Source of the DNA: Stutzerimonas balearica DSM 6083
GTDB taxonomy: Bacteria; Pseudomonadota; Gammaproteobacteria; Pseudomonadales; Pseudomonadaceae
Length of the DNA: 64,000 nucleotides
Direction of reading: 5' to 3'
Assembly: GCF_000818015.1 (NCBI RefSeq)
Contig: NZ_CP007511.1
Span: forward strand, 1,784,001 to 1,848,000
The notes under the pieces were generated by a model. It worked only from the letters and a program-made list of their open reading frames with translations, was not told the DNA's origin and ran no database searches. Of this stretch, positions 40,360 through 52,177 are shown piece after piece (position 1 is the stretch's first letter; each line of letters opens with the position of its first letter). The position numbers and the translations under genes were made by a program.

Positions 40360-41097
40360 TCAGGTCTTGGCGATCAGATTGCCGGCGTGCAGGCCGCATT
40401 CCTTGTGGGTCGCTTCTTCCCACCACCAGCGGCCTTCGCGTTCGTGCTGGTTGGGCAGCACCGGCCGGGTGCAGGGCTCGCAGCCGATGCTGATGAAACC
40501 CCGCTCGTGGAGGCTGTTGTAGGGGACCTCCAGCATGCGGATATAACCCCAGACTTCCTCGCTGCTCATCTGCGCCAGCGGATTGAACTTGTAGAGCGGG
40601 TGCTCGGCCGTCGAGAAGGCGCCGTCGACCTCGAGTACCGGCACCTGGCTGCGGGTGCCGGGGCTCTGGTCGCGGCGCTGGCCGGTCGCCCAGGCGCGGA
40701 CTTCCGAAAGCTTGCGGCGTAGCGGCTCGATCTTGCGGATGCCACAGCATTCGCCATGGCCGTCGCGATAGAAGCTGAACAGGCCTTTTTCCCGGACCAT
40801 TGGCTCGAGCAATTGCGGATCGGGCGTGCGGATGTCGATGGCAATGCCATAGTGGTCGCGCACCTGTTCGATGAACCGGTAGGTCTCGCTGTGCAGGCGA
40901 CCGGTGTCGAGGCTGAAGACCCGAACGTTTTTGTTCAGCTTCCAGGCCATGTCCACCAATACGACGTCTTCGGCACCGCTGAAGGATATCCAGAGATCGT
41001 CGCCGAACAGATCGAAGGCGAGCTTGAGGATTTCCTGTGGCGACTTGCTGGCGTAACGCTCAGCCAATGCAGCTACATCGATCGGTTGGTGGTTCAT
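40360..41097 (-). CDS. cysH: Assimilatory adenylyl-sulfate (APS/PAPS) reductase CysH
   Basis: Reduces activated sulfate to sulfite using thioredoxin; cytosolic, 245 aa. The sequence has the paired cysteines of the 4Fe-4S type ([12 protein letters not shown] and GCEPCTRPV) and the catalytic Cys in the C-terminal KECGLHAG. These mark it as the iron-sulfur, APS-using type known in Pseudomonas rather than the cluster-free PAPS enzyme of E. coli. N-terminal [14 protein letters not shown] is the nucleotide-binding loop. Probably CysB controlled. Confidence 0.95.
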   Translation of the reverse strand: MNHQPIDVAALAERYASKSPQEILKLAFDLFGDDLWISFSGAEDVVLVDMAWKLNKNVRVFSLDTGRLHSETYRFIEQVRDHYGIAIDIRTPDPQLLEPMVREKGLFSFYRDGHGECCGIRKIEPLRRKLSEVRAWATGQRRDQSPGTRSQVPVLEVDGAFSTAEHPLYKFNPLAQMSSEEVWGYIRMLEVPYNSLHERGFISIGCEPCTRPVLPNQHEREGRWWWEEATHKECGLHAGNLIAKT

Positions 41098-41154
41098 CTC
41101 ACGGCTTTCCTCGGCTTGTTGGCGCTCGGGCGCTCTCGGGCGAGGGATGGTAGC

Positions 41155-41200
41155 AAAGCGCGAATATGCTTCTAAATAACGATTGGCGTTTCAAACCCCG
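41155..41200 (-). promoter_or_regulatory. AT-rich candidate cysH promoter / CysB site
   Basis: In the 187-base gap between divergent cysH and thrH, an AT-rich patch reads on the minus strand as CGTTATTTAGAAGCATATTC, resembling the degenerate CysB-activated promoter regions. There is no firm consensus, so this is only a suggestion. Confidence 0.3.
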
Positions 41201-41284
41201 CTGTTTGGGTATAAGCGTCGCGTTGCTTCGCTGCGTCGGTGCCGTTAGAGTGCCGCCTTTCATTTTCTGCATGAGGAGTGGCCC

Positions 41285-41902
41285 GTGGAAATAGCCTGTC
41301 TCGACCTGGAAGGCGTACTGGTTCCGGAGATCTGGATTGCCTTTGCCGAGGCCACCGGAATCGAGTCGCTCCGGGCGACCACGCGTGACATTCCCGACTA
41401 CGACGTGCTGATGAAGCAGCGCCTGCGCATTCTCGACGAGCACGGCCTGAAGCTGTCGGACATCCAGCAGGTCATCGGTACCCTGAAGCCGCTGGAAGGG
41501 GCGGTAGAGTTCGTCGACTGGCTGCGCGAGCGCTTCCAGGTCGTGATCCTGTCCGACACCTTCTATGAATTTTCCCAGCCGCTGATGCGTCAGCTCGGCT
41601 TTCCGACGCTGCTGTGCCATCGGTTGATCACCGATGAGAGCGACCGGGTCGTCGATTACCAGCTGCGCCAGAAGGATCCCAAGCGCCAGTCCGTCATCGC
41701 CCTGAAGAGCCTGTATTACCGCGTCATCGCAGCGGGCGACTCGTACAACGACACCACAATGCTTGCCGAGGCGCATGCCGGCATCCTGTTCCATGCGCCG
41801 GACAACGTGATCCGTGAATTTCCGCAGTTCCCGGCGGTGCACACCTACGAGGACCTCAAGCAGGAATTCCTCAAGGCCTCGAACCGCAAGCTGGCGCTCT
41901 AA
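41285..41902 (+). CDS. thrH: Phosphoserine phosphatase / homoserine phosphotransferase ThrH
   Basis: HAD-family enzyme of 205 aa that dephosphorylates phosphoserine and can transfer the phosphate to homoserine. HAD motif I is CLDLEGVLVPEIW with the ThrH-type Glu; motif II is VILSDTFYEF; motifs III and IV are in the AAGDSYNDTTML segment. It starts at GTG according to the conserved N-terminus (gtggaaatagcc at 41285). It ends at a clear terminator. Confidence 0.94.
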   Translation: MEIACLDLEGVLVPEIWIAFAEATGIESLRATTRDIPDYDVLMKQRLRILDEHGLKLSDIQQVIGTLKPLEGAVEFVDWLRERFQVVILSDTFYEFSQPLMRQLGFPTLLCHRLITDESDRVVDYQLRQKDPKRQSVIALKSLYYRVIAAGDSYNDTTMLAEAHAGILFHAPDNVIREFPQFPAVHTYEDLKQEFLKASNRKLAL

Positions 41903-41920
41903 GCGATAGAGAGCGGCAGG

Positions 41921-41950
41921 AACGGCGCCCAGGTGGCGCCGTTTTCGTTT
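41921..41950 (+). terminator. Rho-independent terminator of thrH
   Basis: AACGGCGCC (41921-41929) / GGCGCCGTT (41935-41943), 5-base loop, followed by TTCGTTT. Confidence 0.85.
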
Positions 41951-41954
41951 GCCG

Positions 41955-43307
41955 TCAGCGGCCGGCCGCTTCCAGCGTCCGCAGCAGAATGTTTACCTTG
42001 TCCAGCGATTCCTGATACTCGGCCTGCCAGTTGGAGTCGGCAACGATGCCGCCGCCACCCCAGCAATAGACACGTTGCTCGCTGAACAGCAAGGTGCGGA
42101 TGGCGATCGAACTGTCCATCCGGCCGCGGACGTCCAGATACAGGAGCGAGCCGCAGTAGATCGAGCGGCGAGTGGGTTCGAGCTCGTCAATGATCTGCAT
42201 GGCCCGGATTTTCGGCGCCCCGGTGATCGAGCCGCCCGGAAAGCTGCCCGCGAGCAGGTCGAGTGCGTCCTTGCCGGCGGCCAGTTCGCCGCGCACTGCA
42301 CTGACCAGGTGGTGGACGTTCGGGTAGCTCTCCAAGGCGAACAGCTCCGGCACCCGAACGCTGCCGGTGCGGCAGCTGCGCCCAAGGTCATTGCGCAGCA
42401 GGTCCACGATCATCAGGTTTTCGGCGCGATCCTTGTCGGCCGCCAGGAGTTCGGCAGCGGCAGCGGCGTCCGCACCGGATTCGGGCATGCGCCGACGTGT
42501 GCCCTTGATCGGCCGGGTTTCCACCTGACCATCGACAACACTCAGGAAACGCTCCGGCGACAGGCTGGCGATAGCACCCTGTTCGAACGAGAGAAACCCG
42601 GCGAAGGGCGTTGGGCACGCCTGACGTAGCGCTCTGTAAGCCTGCCAGGGCTGCCCGTGATAAGACGCCTGGAAGCGCTGGGCGAAGTTGACCTGATAGC
42701 AGTCGCCGTCGCGGATGTACTGCTGGATGCGCTCGATCGCCGCGCGGTATCGCTCGGCCGTGAGGTCGGCGCGGAAGGGCTCGCTCAGCTCGAAGGATGC
42801 TGTTGCGTCTGGCGTATTCGCCTTGTCGCCAAAAAGTGCCAGCAATCGCCGACGCTCGTCCGCCGCCAGGCGCGGGTGACAGACCAGATAAGAGCGCTGG
42901 GTTGCATGATCGGTGGTAACCGCCCAGCTATACAGGCCCAGCTGGGCGTCGCGCGCACCGAGGTCATCGACCGCCTGGGCGGGCAACACCTCGACGCGCC
43001 TGCCGAAATCGTATGCCAGCAGGCCGATCAGCCCCCCGGCGAAGGGCAACTCGACGCCTGCGGGCAATTGCGCCGGGCCGAGGCGCGCCAGCGCGAGGCG
43101 AAGGCGCACGAAGAAGGCTGCTGCATTTTCGTCGGGGAGTGGGCTGAGCGTCTCCAGCGGCCAGGCGCTGATCAGGTCGTAGCGCCCGCGCTGTGCGACC
43201 GGCCGGCCCGAGTCCAGCAAGATCGCTCCCGGCGCTTCGCGGACTCGCTCGAAGTAGGCCGCCGGGTCGGGCAGGTAGGGCAGGGGGTCGAGGGTGCAGA
43301 GATTCAT
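41955..43307 (-). CDS. pabB: Aminodeoxychorismate synthase component I PabB
   Basis: Makes 4-amino-4-deoxychorismate from chorismate with ammonia from the PabA glutaminase, for folate; 450 aa. Chorismate-binding signatures are the TRPIKGTRRR lysine motif, LMIVDLLRNDLGR and PGGSITGAPKIRAMQIIDELEP. The PIKGT form indicates PabB rather than anthranilate synthase TrpE (PIAGT). It ends 12 bases from the thrH terminator arm, so that hairpin may serve both strands. Confidence 0.93.
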   Translation of the reverse strand: MNLCTLDPLPYLPDPAAYFERVREAPGAILLDSGRPVAQRGRYDLISAWPLETLSPLPDENAAAFFVRLRLALARLGPAQLPAGVELPFAGGLIGLLAYDFGRRVEVLPAQAVDDLGARDAQLGLYSWAVTTDHATQRSYLVCHPRLAADERRRLLALFGDKANTPDATASFELSEPFRADLTAERYRAAIERIQQYIRDGDCYQVNFAQRFQASYHGQPWQAYRALRQACPTPFAGFLSFEQGAIASLSPERFLSVVDGQVETRPIKGTRRRMPESGADAAAAAELLAADKDRAENLMIVDLLRNDLGRSCRTGSVRVPELFALESYPNVHHLVSAVRGELAAGKDALDLLAGSFPGGSITGAPKIRAMQIIDELEPTRRSIYCGSLLYLDVRGRMDSSIAIRTLLFSEQRVYCWGGGGIVADSNWQAEYQESLDKVNILLRTLEAAGR

Positions 43308-43350
43308 GCTGAGCTTGGCCTGGACCGGGCCTCGGCGGCCCGGCCAGCGA

Positions 43351-44334
43351 TCAATCGCGCTGCGGCACGTGGCCGAACAGTTCTTGCGAAAAGCGTACCC
43401 GCTCTTCCGGCGTTTCCTGGATGCCCTTTTCCTTCAGCTCCGCGACGCGCGCTTCCACAGCCTGCGCGCGGTGCGTGAGGCCGCAGTCATTGGCAATCTG
43501 GATGTTCAGGCCCGGGCGAGCGTTGAGTTCGAGAATCAACGGGCCCTTGTCGACATCGAGCACCATGTCGACACCGATGTAGCCAAGGCCGCACAGCTCG
43601 TAGCAACCGGCAGCCAGTTTCATGAAACCGTCCCAGTTGGGTAGCTGCACGCCGTCCACCGCGTTGGTGGTGTCCGGATGCTTGGTGATCTTGTTGTTCA
43701 GCCAGGTGCCGCGCAGCGTGATGCCGGTGGCCAGGTCCACGCCGACCCCGATCGCACCCTGGTGCAGGTTGGCCTTGCCCCCGGACTGCCGGGTCGGCAG
43801 GCGCAGCATGGCCATCACCGGATAGCCCATCAGCACGATGATGCGAATGTCCGGTACGCCTTCGTAGCTGATGCTCTTGAAGATCGGGTCCGGGGTGACG
43901 CGATATTCGATAAGCGCGCGGTCGCGGTGCCCGCCCAGCGAGTAGAGGCCGGTGAGGATGTTGGAGATCTGATGCTCGATTTCGTCGTGCGACAGGATCT
44001 TGCCCGAAACCGTCTTGTAGCGACCCTCGAAGCGGTCGGCGATCACCAGGATGCCGTCGCCGCCGGCACCCTGGGCCGGCTTGACGACGAAATCGGTGTG
44101 GTCCTTGACGATGTCCTTGAGCTTGTCGATGTCCTTCTCGGTCTCGATGATCCCGTACATCTCCGGAACATGGATGCCGGCCTCGATCGCACGCTGCTTG
44201 GTGATGATCTTGTCATCGACGATCGGGTACAGGCTGCGCTTGTTGTACTTGAGCACGTAGTCCGCGTTGCGGCGGTTGATGCCCATGATGCCCTTGGCAG
44301 ACAGGGCCTTCCACGTCTTGATCAGACCGAACAT
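43351..44334 (-). CDS. RimK-related ATP-grasp (alpha-L-glutamate ligase-like) protein
   Basis: Cytosolic ATP-grasp ligase-like protein of 327 aa, in the alpha-L-glutamate ligase-related family. The ATP-grasp segments seen are DFVVKPAQGAGGDGILVI (phosphate loop and Lys), RVTPDPIFKS, and the Mg2+-binding GPLILELNARPGLNIQIAN at the C-terminal end, so it looks catalytically competent. RimK, its relative, adds glutamates to ribosomal protein S6; this family's acceptor is not established to my knowledge. It starts 4 bases after the 7-TM gene stops, the third gene of a three-gene operon. Confidence 0.85.
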   Translation of the reverse strand: MFGLIKTWKALSAKGIMGINRRNADYVLKYNKRSLYPIVDDKIITKQRAIEAGIHVPEMYGIIETEKDIDKLKDIVKDHTDFVVKPAQGAGGDGILVIADRFEGRYKTVSGKILSHDEIEHQISNILTGLYSLGGHRDRALIEYRVTPDPIFKSISYEGVPDIRIIVLMGYPVMAMLRLPTRQSGGKANLHQGAIGVGVDLATGITLRGTWLNNKITKHPDTTNAVDGVQLPNWDGFMKLAAGCYELCGLGYIGVDMVLDVDKGPLILELNARPGLNIQIANDCGLTHRAQAVEARVAELKEKGIQETPEERVRFSQELFGHVPQRD

Positions 44335-44338
44335 GGGC

Positions 44339-45862
44339 TCAATCCTTCAGGAAGGCTTTGAAGCGGAACAGTTCGGTCAGGCGGTAGCCGCGATAGCGAC
44401 CCATCGCCAGCATGAAGCCCACCATGATCAGCAGCACCGCCGGGAAGGTGAAGATGAAGTAGGTCAGCTGCTCCAGGCTCATCAGCAGGTAGGCCAGCGT
44501 CGCCGCGATGATGGTACCTACGGCGACCTTGAACGCATGGCCGCCGCCACGCTCTTCCCAGGTGATCGACAGGCGTTCGATGGTCATGGTCAGGATCACC
44601 ATCGGGAACAGTGCGACCGACAGGCCGCGCTCCAGGCCGAGCTTGTGGCTGAACAGGCTGATCACGGCGATCAGTACCACGACGAAGGTCAGCACGACCG
44701 ACAGGCGAGGCAGCATCTGCAGCTTGAGGTGCTCCAGGTACGAGCGCAGCGACAGGCCCAGTGCGGTGATGATGGTGAACAGCACGATGCCGAAGCCGAG
44801 CTGGGTTTCGCGGAAGGCGAGGGCGATCAGTACCGGGGTGAAGGTGCCCAGCGTCTGCAGGCCACCGAGGTTACGCAGGATCAGGATCACCAGCACGCCA
44901 ATCGGGATCATGATCATGATCTGGTAGGTCTGCTGCGTCTGCAGCGGCAGGCCGTAGAGCGAATATTCGAGGAAGTCCGCGTCGGTGTTCTCGTCGGTCA
45001 GTTTGGCCAGGCGAATGGCGTTCATCTCGCTGTTGTTCAGCGTGAAGGTAATCTGCGGATTGCGCCCGCCTTCGAGGTTCATCAGCGGGTCGTTGCCGGT
45101 CCACCAGACCAGGCGGTCCTTGGGCAGGCCCTGCTCGCCGGTTTCCGGGTTGAAATACAGCCAGCGGTCACCGTTGAAGCTGCGCAGCCAGAGTTCCGGC
45201 GTCTGTTGCTCCACACTCAGGCGAATGGTGTGGACGCGTTCCATCGGCACGTGGGCGATGGACAGCAACAGTTCGATGACGCTCGCCTTGTTCGCCGTGC
45301 TGGCGTCGCCGCCGAGCAACAGCTTGACGTTGTCGTCTTCGACATTGTTGACACGTTTGATGGCTTCGCTGATGAACGTCTCGACGTCGGCCGAGTGCTG
45401 GCGGATCGGCGAGAGCAGCGCTTCGGCAGCAATCTTCTCGGCGCCCTCTACCGGCAGGCTGTCACGGAAGATCGGGCCGGTGGCCTTGGTCTGCTCGCCG
45501 CTGTAGCGCTTGGTCAGCACCAGGCGGTAATAGAGGGTCTGCTTGCCACTGGCGCGGCGGGCCGACCAGGTGACGCGGCGGTTGCCGTCGACGCGGTTGA
45601 CGCTGACGCCGTAGTTGTTGGAGATGAAGCTCTCGTTGAGGCTGACGAACTCCTGGTTCAGCGGCGGCACGAACATCTGCAGCTTGACCGGCTCGCGCGG
45701 GCTGGCGACGAACTCGACCTTGGCGTCGATGTTCCACAGATCGTCGGTCTCGTCTTCGGTGACGGGGATGCCGAGCACGAAGATTTGGTAAGCCGTGATC
45801 GAAATACCCAGTGCGACGAGCACGAAGATCAGGACTTTCAGATGCAGGGTGAGTGAGCGCAT
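44339..45862 (-). CDS. 7-TM protein with inactive transglutaminase domain
   Basis: Inner-membrane protein of 507 aa. One N-terminal helix (about 7-29) is followed by a periplasmic domain of about 210 residues annotated in this family as a degenerate transglutaminase fold, then about seven helices (from residue 305 to the end) beginning MIMIPIGVLVILIL. I find no Cys-His-Asp triad, in contrast to TgpA in this window. It lies between the retropepsin-like protease (5 bases upstream) and the ATP-grasp gene (4 bases downstream). It may be the membrane scaffold or channel linking the two. Confidence 0.82.
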   Translation of the reverse strand: MRSLTLHLKVLIFVLVALGISITAYQIFVLGIPVTEDETDDLWNIDAKVEFVASPREPVKLQMFVPPLNQEFVSLNESFISNNYGVSVNRVDGNRRVTWSARRASGKQTLYYRLVLTKRYSGEQTKATGPIFRDSLPVEGAEKIAAEALLSPIRQHSADVETFISEAIKRVNNVEDDNVKLLLGGDASTANKASVIELLLSIAHVPMERVHTIRLSVEQQTPELWLRSFNGDRWLYFNPETGEQGLPKDRLVWWTGNDPLMNLEGGRNPQITFTLNNSEMNAIRLAKLTDENTDADFLEYSLYGLPLQTQQTYQIMIMIPIGVLVILILRNLGGLQTLGTFTPVLIALAFRETQLGFGIVLFTIITALGLSLRSYLEHLKLQMLPRLSVVLTFVVVLIAVISLFSHKLGLERGLSVALFPMVILTMTIERLSITWEERGGGHAFKVAVGTIIAATLAYLLMSLEQLTYFIFTFPAVLLIMVGFMLAMGRYRGYRLTELFRFKAFLKD

Positions 45863-45867
45863 GGGTA

Positions 45868-46404
45868 TTACTCGTCAGCGTCGGATTCGTTGATGCAGCC
45901 GGGCTTGCCGGCAATGTAGGTACGGCTCGGGTCGACCAGTGCACCGAAGCGGGTAAGCGCATCGGAACCAATCAGAATGGGGTATTGGAAAGCGCTTCGG
46001 TCCGTGAGGTTCACTTCGATGGTTCGGCGGACCTGTCCCATGCAGACATCGAGCTCGATGACAGGGCGCGCGGTGTAGGTCTTTTCTTCCTCTGGATCGA
46101 AATCGCCGGCACGACGCTTGATCTTGCTGATCCGAACCAGCGGACGCTCGATCGGGTGACTGTGTTCACTGTCCAGGCCCAGGTAGAAGCGCACCCAGGT
46201 CTTGCCATCCTTCTTGAATCGCTCGATATCGCGAGCGCTGAGCGATGCCGTCTGCGCGCCGGTGTCGAGCTTGGCTGCGATCTCGAGACCGAATTCGGGT
46301 ATCTCCACATTCTCGTTCAGGCCATAGATCGCCGTCTCCGCTGCTTGGCTGGCGATCGGTATGGATAACAGGCAGAGCGAAAGAAAGAAGGCGTTGGCTC
46401 TCAT
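45868..46404 (-). CDS. Periplasmic retropepsin-like aspartic protease
   Basis: A 178-residue protein with a signal peptide (about 1-20, ending ASQAAE) and a single retropepsin-type domain. The catalytic Asp47 is in AAKLDTGAQTAS, and the flap/second-half features include ILIGSDALTRFGALVD. It belongs to the family often mis-annotated as ATP-dependent zinc protease and related to RimB, the partner of RimK. It probably works as a homodimer, because one Asp is present per chain. It is the first gene of the operon with the 7-TM protein and the ATP-grasp ligase. Confidence 0.85.
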   Translation of the reverse strand: MRANAFFLSLCLLSIPIASQAAETAIYGLNENVEIPEFGLEIAAKLDTGAQTASLSARDIERFKKDGKTWVRFYLGLDSEHSHPIERPLVRISKIKRRAGDFDPEEEKTYTARPVIELDVCMGQVRRTIEVNLTDRSAFQYPILIGSDALTRFGALVDPSRTYIAGKPGCINESDADE

Positions 46405-46596
46405 AGGTCCGGATCAGGTCGGGTGCAATTGGAGTGACGGGGCCGCAAGTCGGTCCTGGCTGTGCCGAGCGCCAAGCGGCGCGTGGCAGCGAAGGGCTGG
46501 CATTCTAGCATGGCGTTTTGCGGGTGCGACATGCACACGCGAAGGCATTCGCCGGCGCTGTGGAAGCAGTAGGTCCAGGCGTACGACTTTAGTCAA

Positions 46597-46608
46597 ATTG
46601 TCGACAAT
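46597..46608. promoter_or_regulatory. GntR-type operator, upstream copy
   Basis: Perfect 12-bp palindrome ATTGTCGACAAT lying 14 bases upstream of the -35 box of the propionate operon. An 11/12 match recurs at 46670-46681. Size and form fit a FadR/GntR dimer site; the regulator is the first gene of the operon. Confidence 0.75.
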
Positions 46609-46622
46609 CTTCCTCTGGAAGG

Positions 46623-46651
46623 TTGACCGTGCCTCTCGTGGGGTCTACTTT
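46623..46651 (+). promoter_or_regulatory. Sigma-70 promoter of the propionate operon
   Basis: TTGACC (46623-46628), 17 bases, TACTTT (46646-46651). It is flanked by two copies of the GTCGAC palindrome, the arrangement expected for autoregulation by the operon's GntR protein. Confidence 0.5.
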
Positions 46652-46669
46652 TGCCCCATGCAAAACCTG

Positions 46670-46681
46670 AGTGTCGACAAT
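46670..46681. promoter_or_regulatory. GntR-type operator, downstream copy
   Basis: AGTGTCGACAAT, one mismatch from the upstream copy, placed between the promoter and the ATG at 46683. A protein bound here would block initiation or early elongation. Confidence 0.7.
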
Positions 46682-46682
46682 G

Positions 46683-47408
46683 ATGTTGGATAGTGTGGCT
46701 GCATCTCCTGCTTATGACGCCGATAGCGGCACCCTGGCCGAAAACGTTTTCCGGCGAATTCAGGCGGCCATCGTCAAAGGCGAAATCGCCCCGGGGAGCA
46801 AGATCTCCGAGCCGGAGCTCGCCAGGACCTACGGCATCAGCCGCGGGCCGTTGCGCGAGGCCATCCACCGGCTCGAAGGCCAGAAGTTGCTGGTTCGTGT
46901 TCCGCATGTCGGTGCGCGGGTGGTCTCGCTCAGCCATGCCGAGCTGATCGAACTCTACGAGATCCGTGAGTCGCTCGAAGGCATGGCCTGTCGTCTCGCG
47001 GCCGAGCGCATGAGCGAACTGGAGATCGGCGAGCTGCGTTCGGTGCTGCGTACGCACGAGCGCGACGAGGCGTTCCAGGCCGGAGTGGGCTATTACCAGC
47101 AGGAGGGTGATTTCGACTTCCATTACCGGATCATCCAGGGCAGCGGCAACCGAACGCTGGCCAAGCTGCTGTGCGACGAGCTCTATCAGCTGGTTCGCAT
47201 GTATCGCATCCAGTTTTCGGCGACGCCGAACCGACCGCACCAGGCCTTTGCCGAGCATCACAGGATTCTCGATGCCATCGCCGATCGCGACGGCGAGCTG
47301 GCCGAGCTGCTGATGCGTCGGCATATCGCGGCTTCCAAACGCAACATTGAACGCCATTACCAGGCGACCCAAGAGCACAAGTCACCATCAAAGAGGGGCA
47401 ACGCATGA
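46683..47408 (+). CDS. GntR-family (FadR/FCD) regulator of the propionate operon
   Basis: Transcriptional regulator of 241 aa from the ATG at 46683. The winged helix-turn-helix lies at about residues 15-80 ([21 protein letters not shown]), followed by an all-helical FCD effector domain with the metal-ligand pattern usual in this group ([19 protein letters not shown]). A GTG at 46671 and an ATG at 46680 are alternatives; the GTG would lie inside the operator. There is little ribosome binding site before any of them. It overlaps prpB by ATGA. By position it senses a methylcitrate-cycle intermediate and represses its own operon. Confidence 0.88.
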   Translation: MLDSVAASPAYDADSGTLAENVFRRIQAAIVKGEIAPGSKISEPELARTYGISRGPLREAIHRLEGQKLLVRVPHVGARVVSLSHAELIELYEIRESLEGMACRLAAERMSELEIGELRSVLRTHERDEAFQAGVGYYQQEGDFDFHYRIIQGSGNRTLAKLLCDELYQLVRMYRIQFSATPNRPHQAFAEHHRILDAIADRDGELAELLMRRHIAASKRNIERHYQATQEHKSPSKRGNA

Positions 47409-48292
47409 CTCTTCCAACTGCCGGCCAGCGCTTTCGTGACGCCGTGGCCAGTGAACATCCGCTGCAGGTAGTCGGCGCGATCAATGCCAACCACGCGCTG
47501 CTGGCCAAGCGTGCCGGCTTCAAGGCCATCTACCTCTCCGGTGGTGGTGTCGCGGCGGGCTCGCTGGGGCTGCCGGACCTGGGGATCACCGGCCTGGACG
47601 ACGTGCTGACCGACGTGCGCCGGATCACCGACGTCTGCGACCTGCCGCTGCTGGTCGATGTCGACACCGGCTTCGGCTCCTCGGCCTTCAACGTGGCGCG
47701 TACCGTCAAGTCGATGATCAAGTTCGGCGCCGCGGCGATCCATATCGAGGACCAGGTCGGCGCCAAGCGCTGCGGCCACCGTCCGAACAAGGAGATCGTC
47801 TCGCAACAGGAGATGGTCGACCGCATCAAGGCCGCGGTCGATGCGCGTACCGACGACAGCTTCGTGATCATGGCGCGGACCGACGCGCTGGCGGTGGAAG
47901 GCCTGAACGCGGCGCTGGACCGTGCGGCCGCCTGCATCGAGGCCGGTGCCGACATGATCTTCCCTGAGGCGATCACCGAGCTGGCGATGTACAAGACCTT
48001 CGCCGATCGTGTGAAGGCGCCGATTCTGGCCAATATCACCGAGTTCGGCGCAACGCCGCTGTACACCACCGAAGAGCTGGCCAGCGTCGACGTGTCCCTG
48101 GTGCTCTATCCGCTGTCGGCGTTCCGCGCGATGAACAAGGCGGCCGAGAACGTATATACCGCGCTGCGCCGCGACGGAACCCAGAAGAACGTGATCGATA
48201 CCATGCAGACCCGCATGGAGCTCTACGATCGCATCAACTATCACGCCTTCGAGCAGCATCTGGACGCCCTGTTCGCCCAGAAGAAAGGCTGA
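47405..48292 (+). CDS. prpB: 2-methylisocitrate lyase PrpB
   Basis: Cleaves 2-methylisocitrate to pyruvate and succinate, the last step of the methylcitrate cycle; 295 aa. It belongs to the isocitrate lyase/PEP mutase superfamily, with [41 protein letters not shown] (catalytic Cys in KRCGH) and EAITEL. The ATG overlaps the regulator's stop. The ribosome binding site is AGAGGGG at 47392-47398. Confidence 0.97.
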   Translation: MTLPTAGQRFRDAVASEHPLQVVGAINANHALLAKRAGFKAIYLSGGGVAAGSLGLPDLGITGLDDVLTDVRRITDVCDLPLLVDVDTGFGSSAFNVARTVKSMIKFGAAAIHIEDQVGAKRCGHRPNKEIVSQQEMVDRIKAAVDARTDDSFVIMARTDALAVEGLNAALDRAAACIEAGADMIFPEAITELAMYKTFADRVKAPILANITEFGATPLYTTEELASVDVSLVLYPLSAFRAMNKAAENVYTALRRDGTQKNVIDTMQTRMELYDRINYHAFEQHLDALFAQKKG

Positions 48293-48357
48293 ACCGAACC
48301 CCGCTGAGCAGTATCCAGCAAGATTCCTACAAAAAATCCAAGATGAGGAACGTAGCA

Positions 48358-49485
48358 ATGGCAGAAGCAAAAGTACTCACCGGTGCAGGCCTGCGCGGCC
48401 AGATCGCTGGCCAGACCTCCCTTTCCACCGTCGGCAAGGAGGGGGCGGGTCTGACCTATCGTGGCTACGACGTGCGCGAGCTCGCCGAACACTGCCTGTT
48501 CGAGGAAGTCGCCTACCTGCTGCTGTACGGTGAGCTGCCGAACAAGGAACAACTGTCGGCCTATATGAAGAAACTGCAGGCCCAGCGCGACCTGCCGCAG
48601 GCGCTGAAGGAAGTGCTCGAGCGCATCCCGGCCAGCGCCCACCCGATGGACGTCATGCGCACCGGCTGCTCGATGCTCGGTAACCTCGAGCCGGAGGAGA
48701 GCTTCGAACAGCAGCGCGACAAGGCCGACCGTCTGCTCGGGGCGTTCCCGGCGATCATGGTGTACTGGTACCGCTACAGCCATGAAGGCGTGCGCATCAG
48801 CTGCACCAGCGACGAGGAGACCATCGGCGGCCACTTCCTGGCGCTGCTGCACGGCAAGAAGCCCAGCGAAACCCACGTGCGGGTGATGAACGTCTCGCTG
48901 ATCCTCTACGCCGAGCACGAGTTCAACGCCTCCACCTTCACCGCGCGCGTTTGCGCTTCGACCCTGTCGGACCTGTTCTCCTGCGTGACCGGCGCCATCG
49001 GCTCGCTGCGTGGCCCGCTGCACGGCGGCGCCAACGAAGCGGCGATGGACATGATCGAGCAGTGGAAGAGTCCTGAGGAAGCCCGCGAAGGCATCCTCGG
49101 CATGCTGGCGCGCAAGGACAAGATCATGGGCTTCGGCCACGCGATCTACTCGGTGTCCGATCCGCGCAACGAGGTCATCAAGGTGTGGGCCAAGAAGTTG
49201 GCCGACGAGGTAGGCGACACCGTGCTCTATCCGGTTTCGGTGGCAGTCGACGAAACCATGTGGGAGCAGAAGAAACTGTTCCCCAACGCTGACTTCTACC
49301 ATGCCTCGGCCTACCACTTCATGGGCATCCCGACCAAGCTGTTCACCCCGATCTTCGTCTGCTCGCGGGTGACCGGCTGGACGGCCCATGTGTTCGAGCA
49401 GCGCGCCAACAACCGCATCATCCGCCCGAGCGCCGAGTACGTCGGCGTCGAGCAGCGCAAGGTGGTGCCGCTCGCTCAGCGTTGA
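48358..49485 (+). CDS. prpC: 2-methylcitrate synthase PrpC
   Basis: Condenses propionyl-CoA with oxaloacetate; 375 aa, citrate synthase fold. Visible signatures are TYRGYDVRELAEH, the active-site His region GPLHGGANEAAMDM, MGFGHAIYSVSDPR and the catalytic Asp in VAVDETMW. The ATG at 48358 is preferred to one at 48343 because GATGAGGA then serves as ribosome binding site. It sits in the prp operon, 65 bases after prpB, and is followed by a 12-bp hairpin. Confidence 0.96.
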   Translation: MAEAKVLTGAGLRGQIAGQTSLSTVGKEGAGLTYRGYDVRELAEHCLFEEVAYLLLYGELPNKEQLSAYMKKLQAQRDLPQALKEVLERIPASAHPMDVMRTGCSMLGNLEPEESFEQQRDKADRLLGAFPAIMVYWYRYSHEGVRISCTSDEETIGGHFLALLHGKKPSETHVRVMNVSLILYAEHEFNASTFTARVCASTLSDLFSCVTGAIGSLRGPLHGGANEAAMDMIEQWKSPEEAREGILGMLARKDKIMGFGHAIYSVSDPRNEVIKVWAKKLADEVGDTVLYPVSVAVDETMWEQKKLFPNADFYHASAYHFMGIPTKLFTPIFVCSRVTGWTAHVFEQRANNRIIRPSAEYVGVEQRKVVPLAQR

Positions 49486-49490
49486 TAAGT

Positions 49491-49519
49491 CGCAGGAGCG
49501 CCTTTGCGGCGCTCCTGCG
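49491..49519 (+). other. Intercistronic hairpin between prpC and acnD
   Basis: CGCAGGAGCGCC (49491-49502) / GGCGCTCCTGCG (49508-49519), a perfect 12-bp GC-rich stem with a 5-base loop, followed by CTTTACC. It begins 6 bases after the prpC stop. Too poor in U for full termination; more likely an mRNA-end protector or attenuator. Confidence 0.7.
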
Positions 49520-49563
49520 CTTTACCGTCAATCCCGAAATTTTTCGATCGAGTCCCTAACGGC

Positions 49564-52170
<2,607 letters not shown>

Positions 52171-52177
52171 GCCCGAT

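Noticed and set aside
44267..45856. 529-codon frame antisense to the 7-TM gene
   Set aside because: Highly repetitive Gln/His/Asp/Arg composition typical of a reversed membrane-protein gene.
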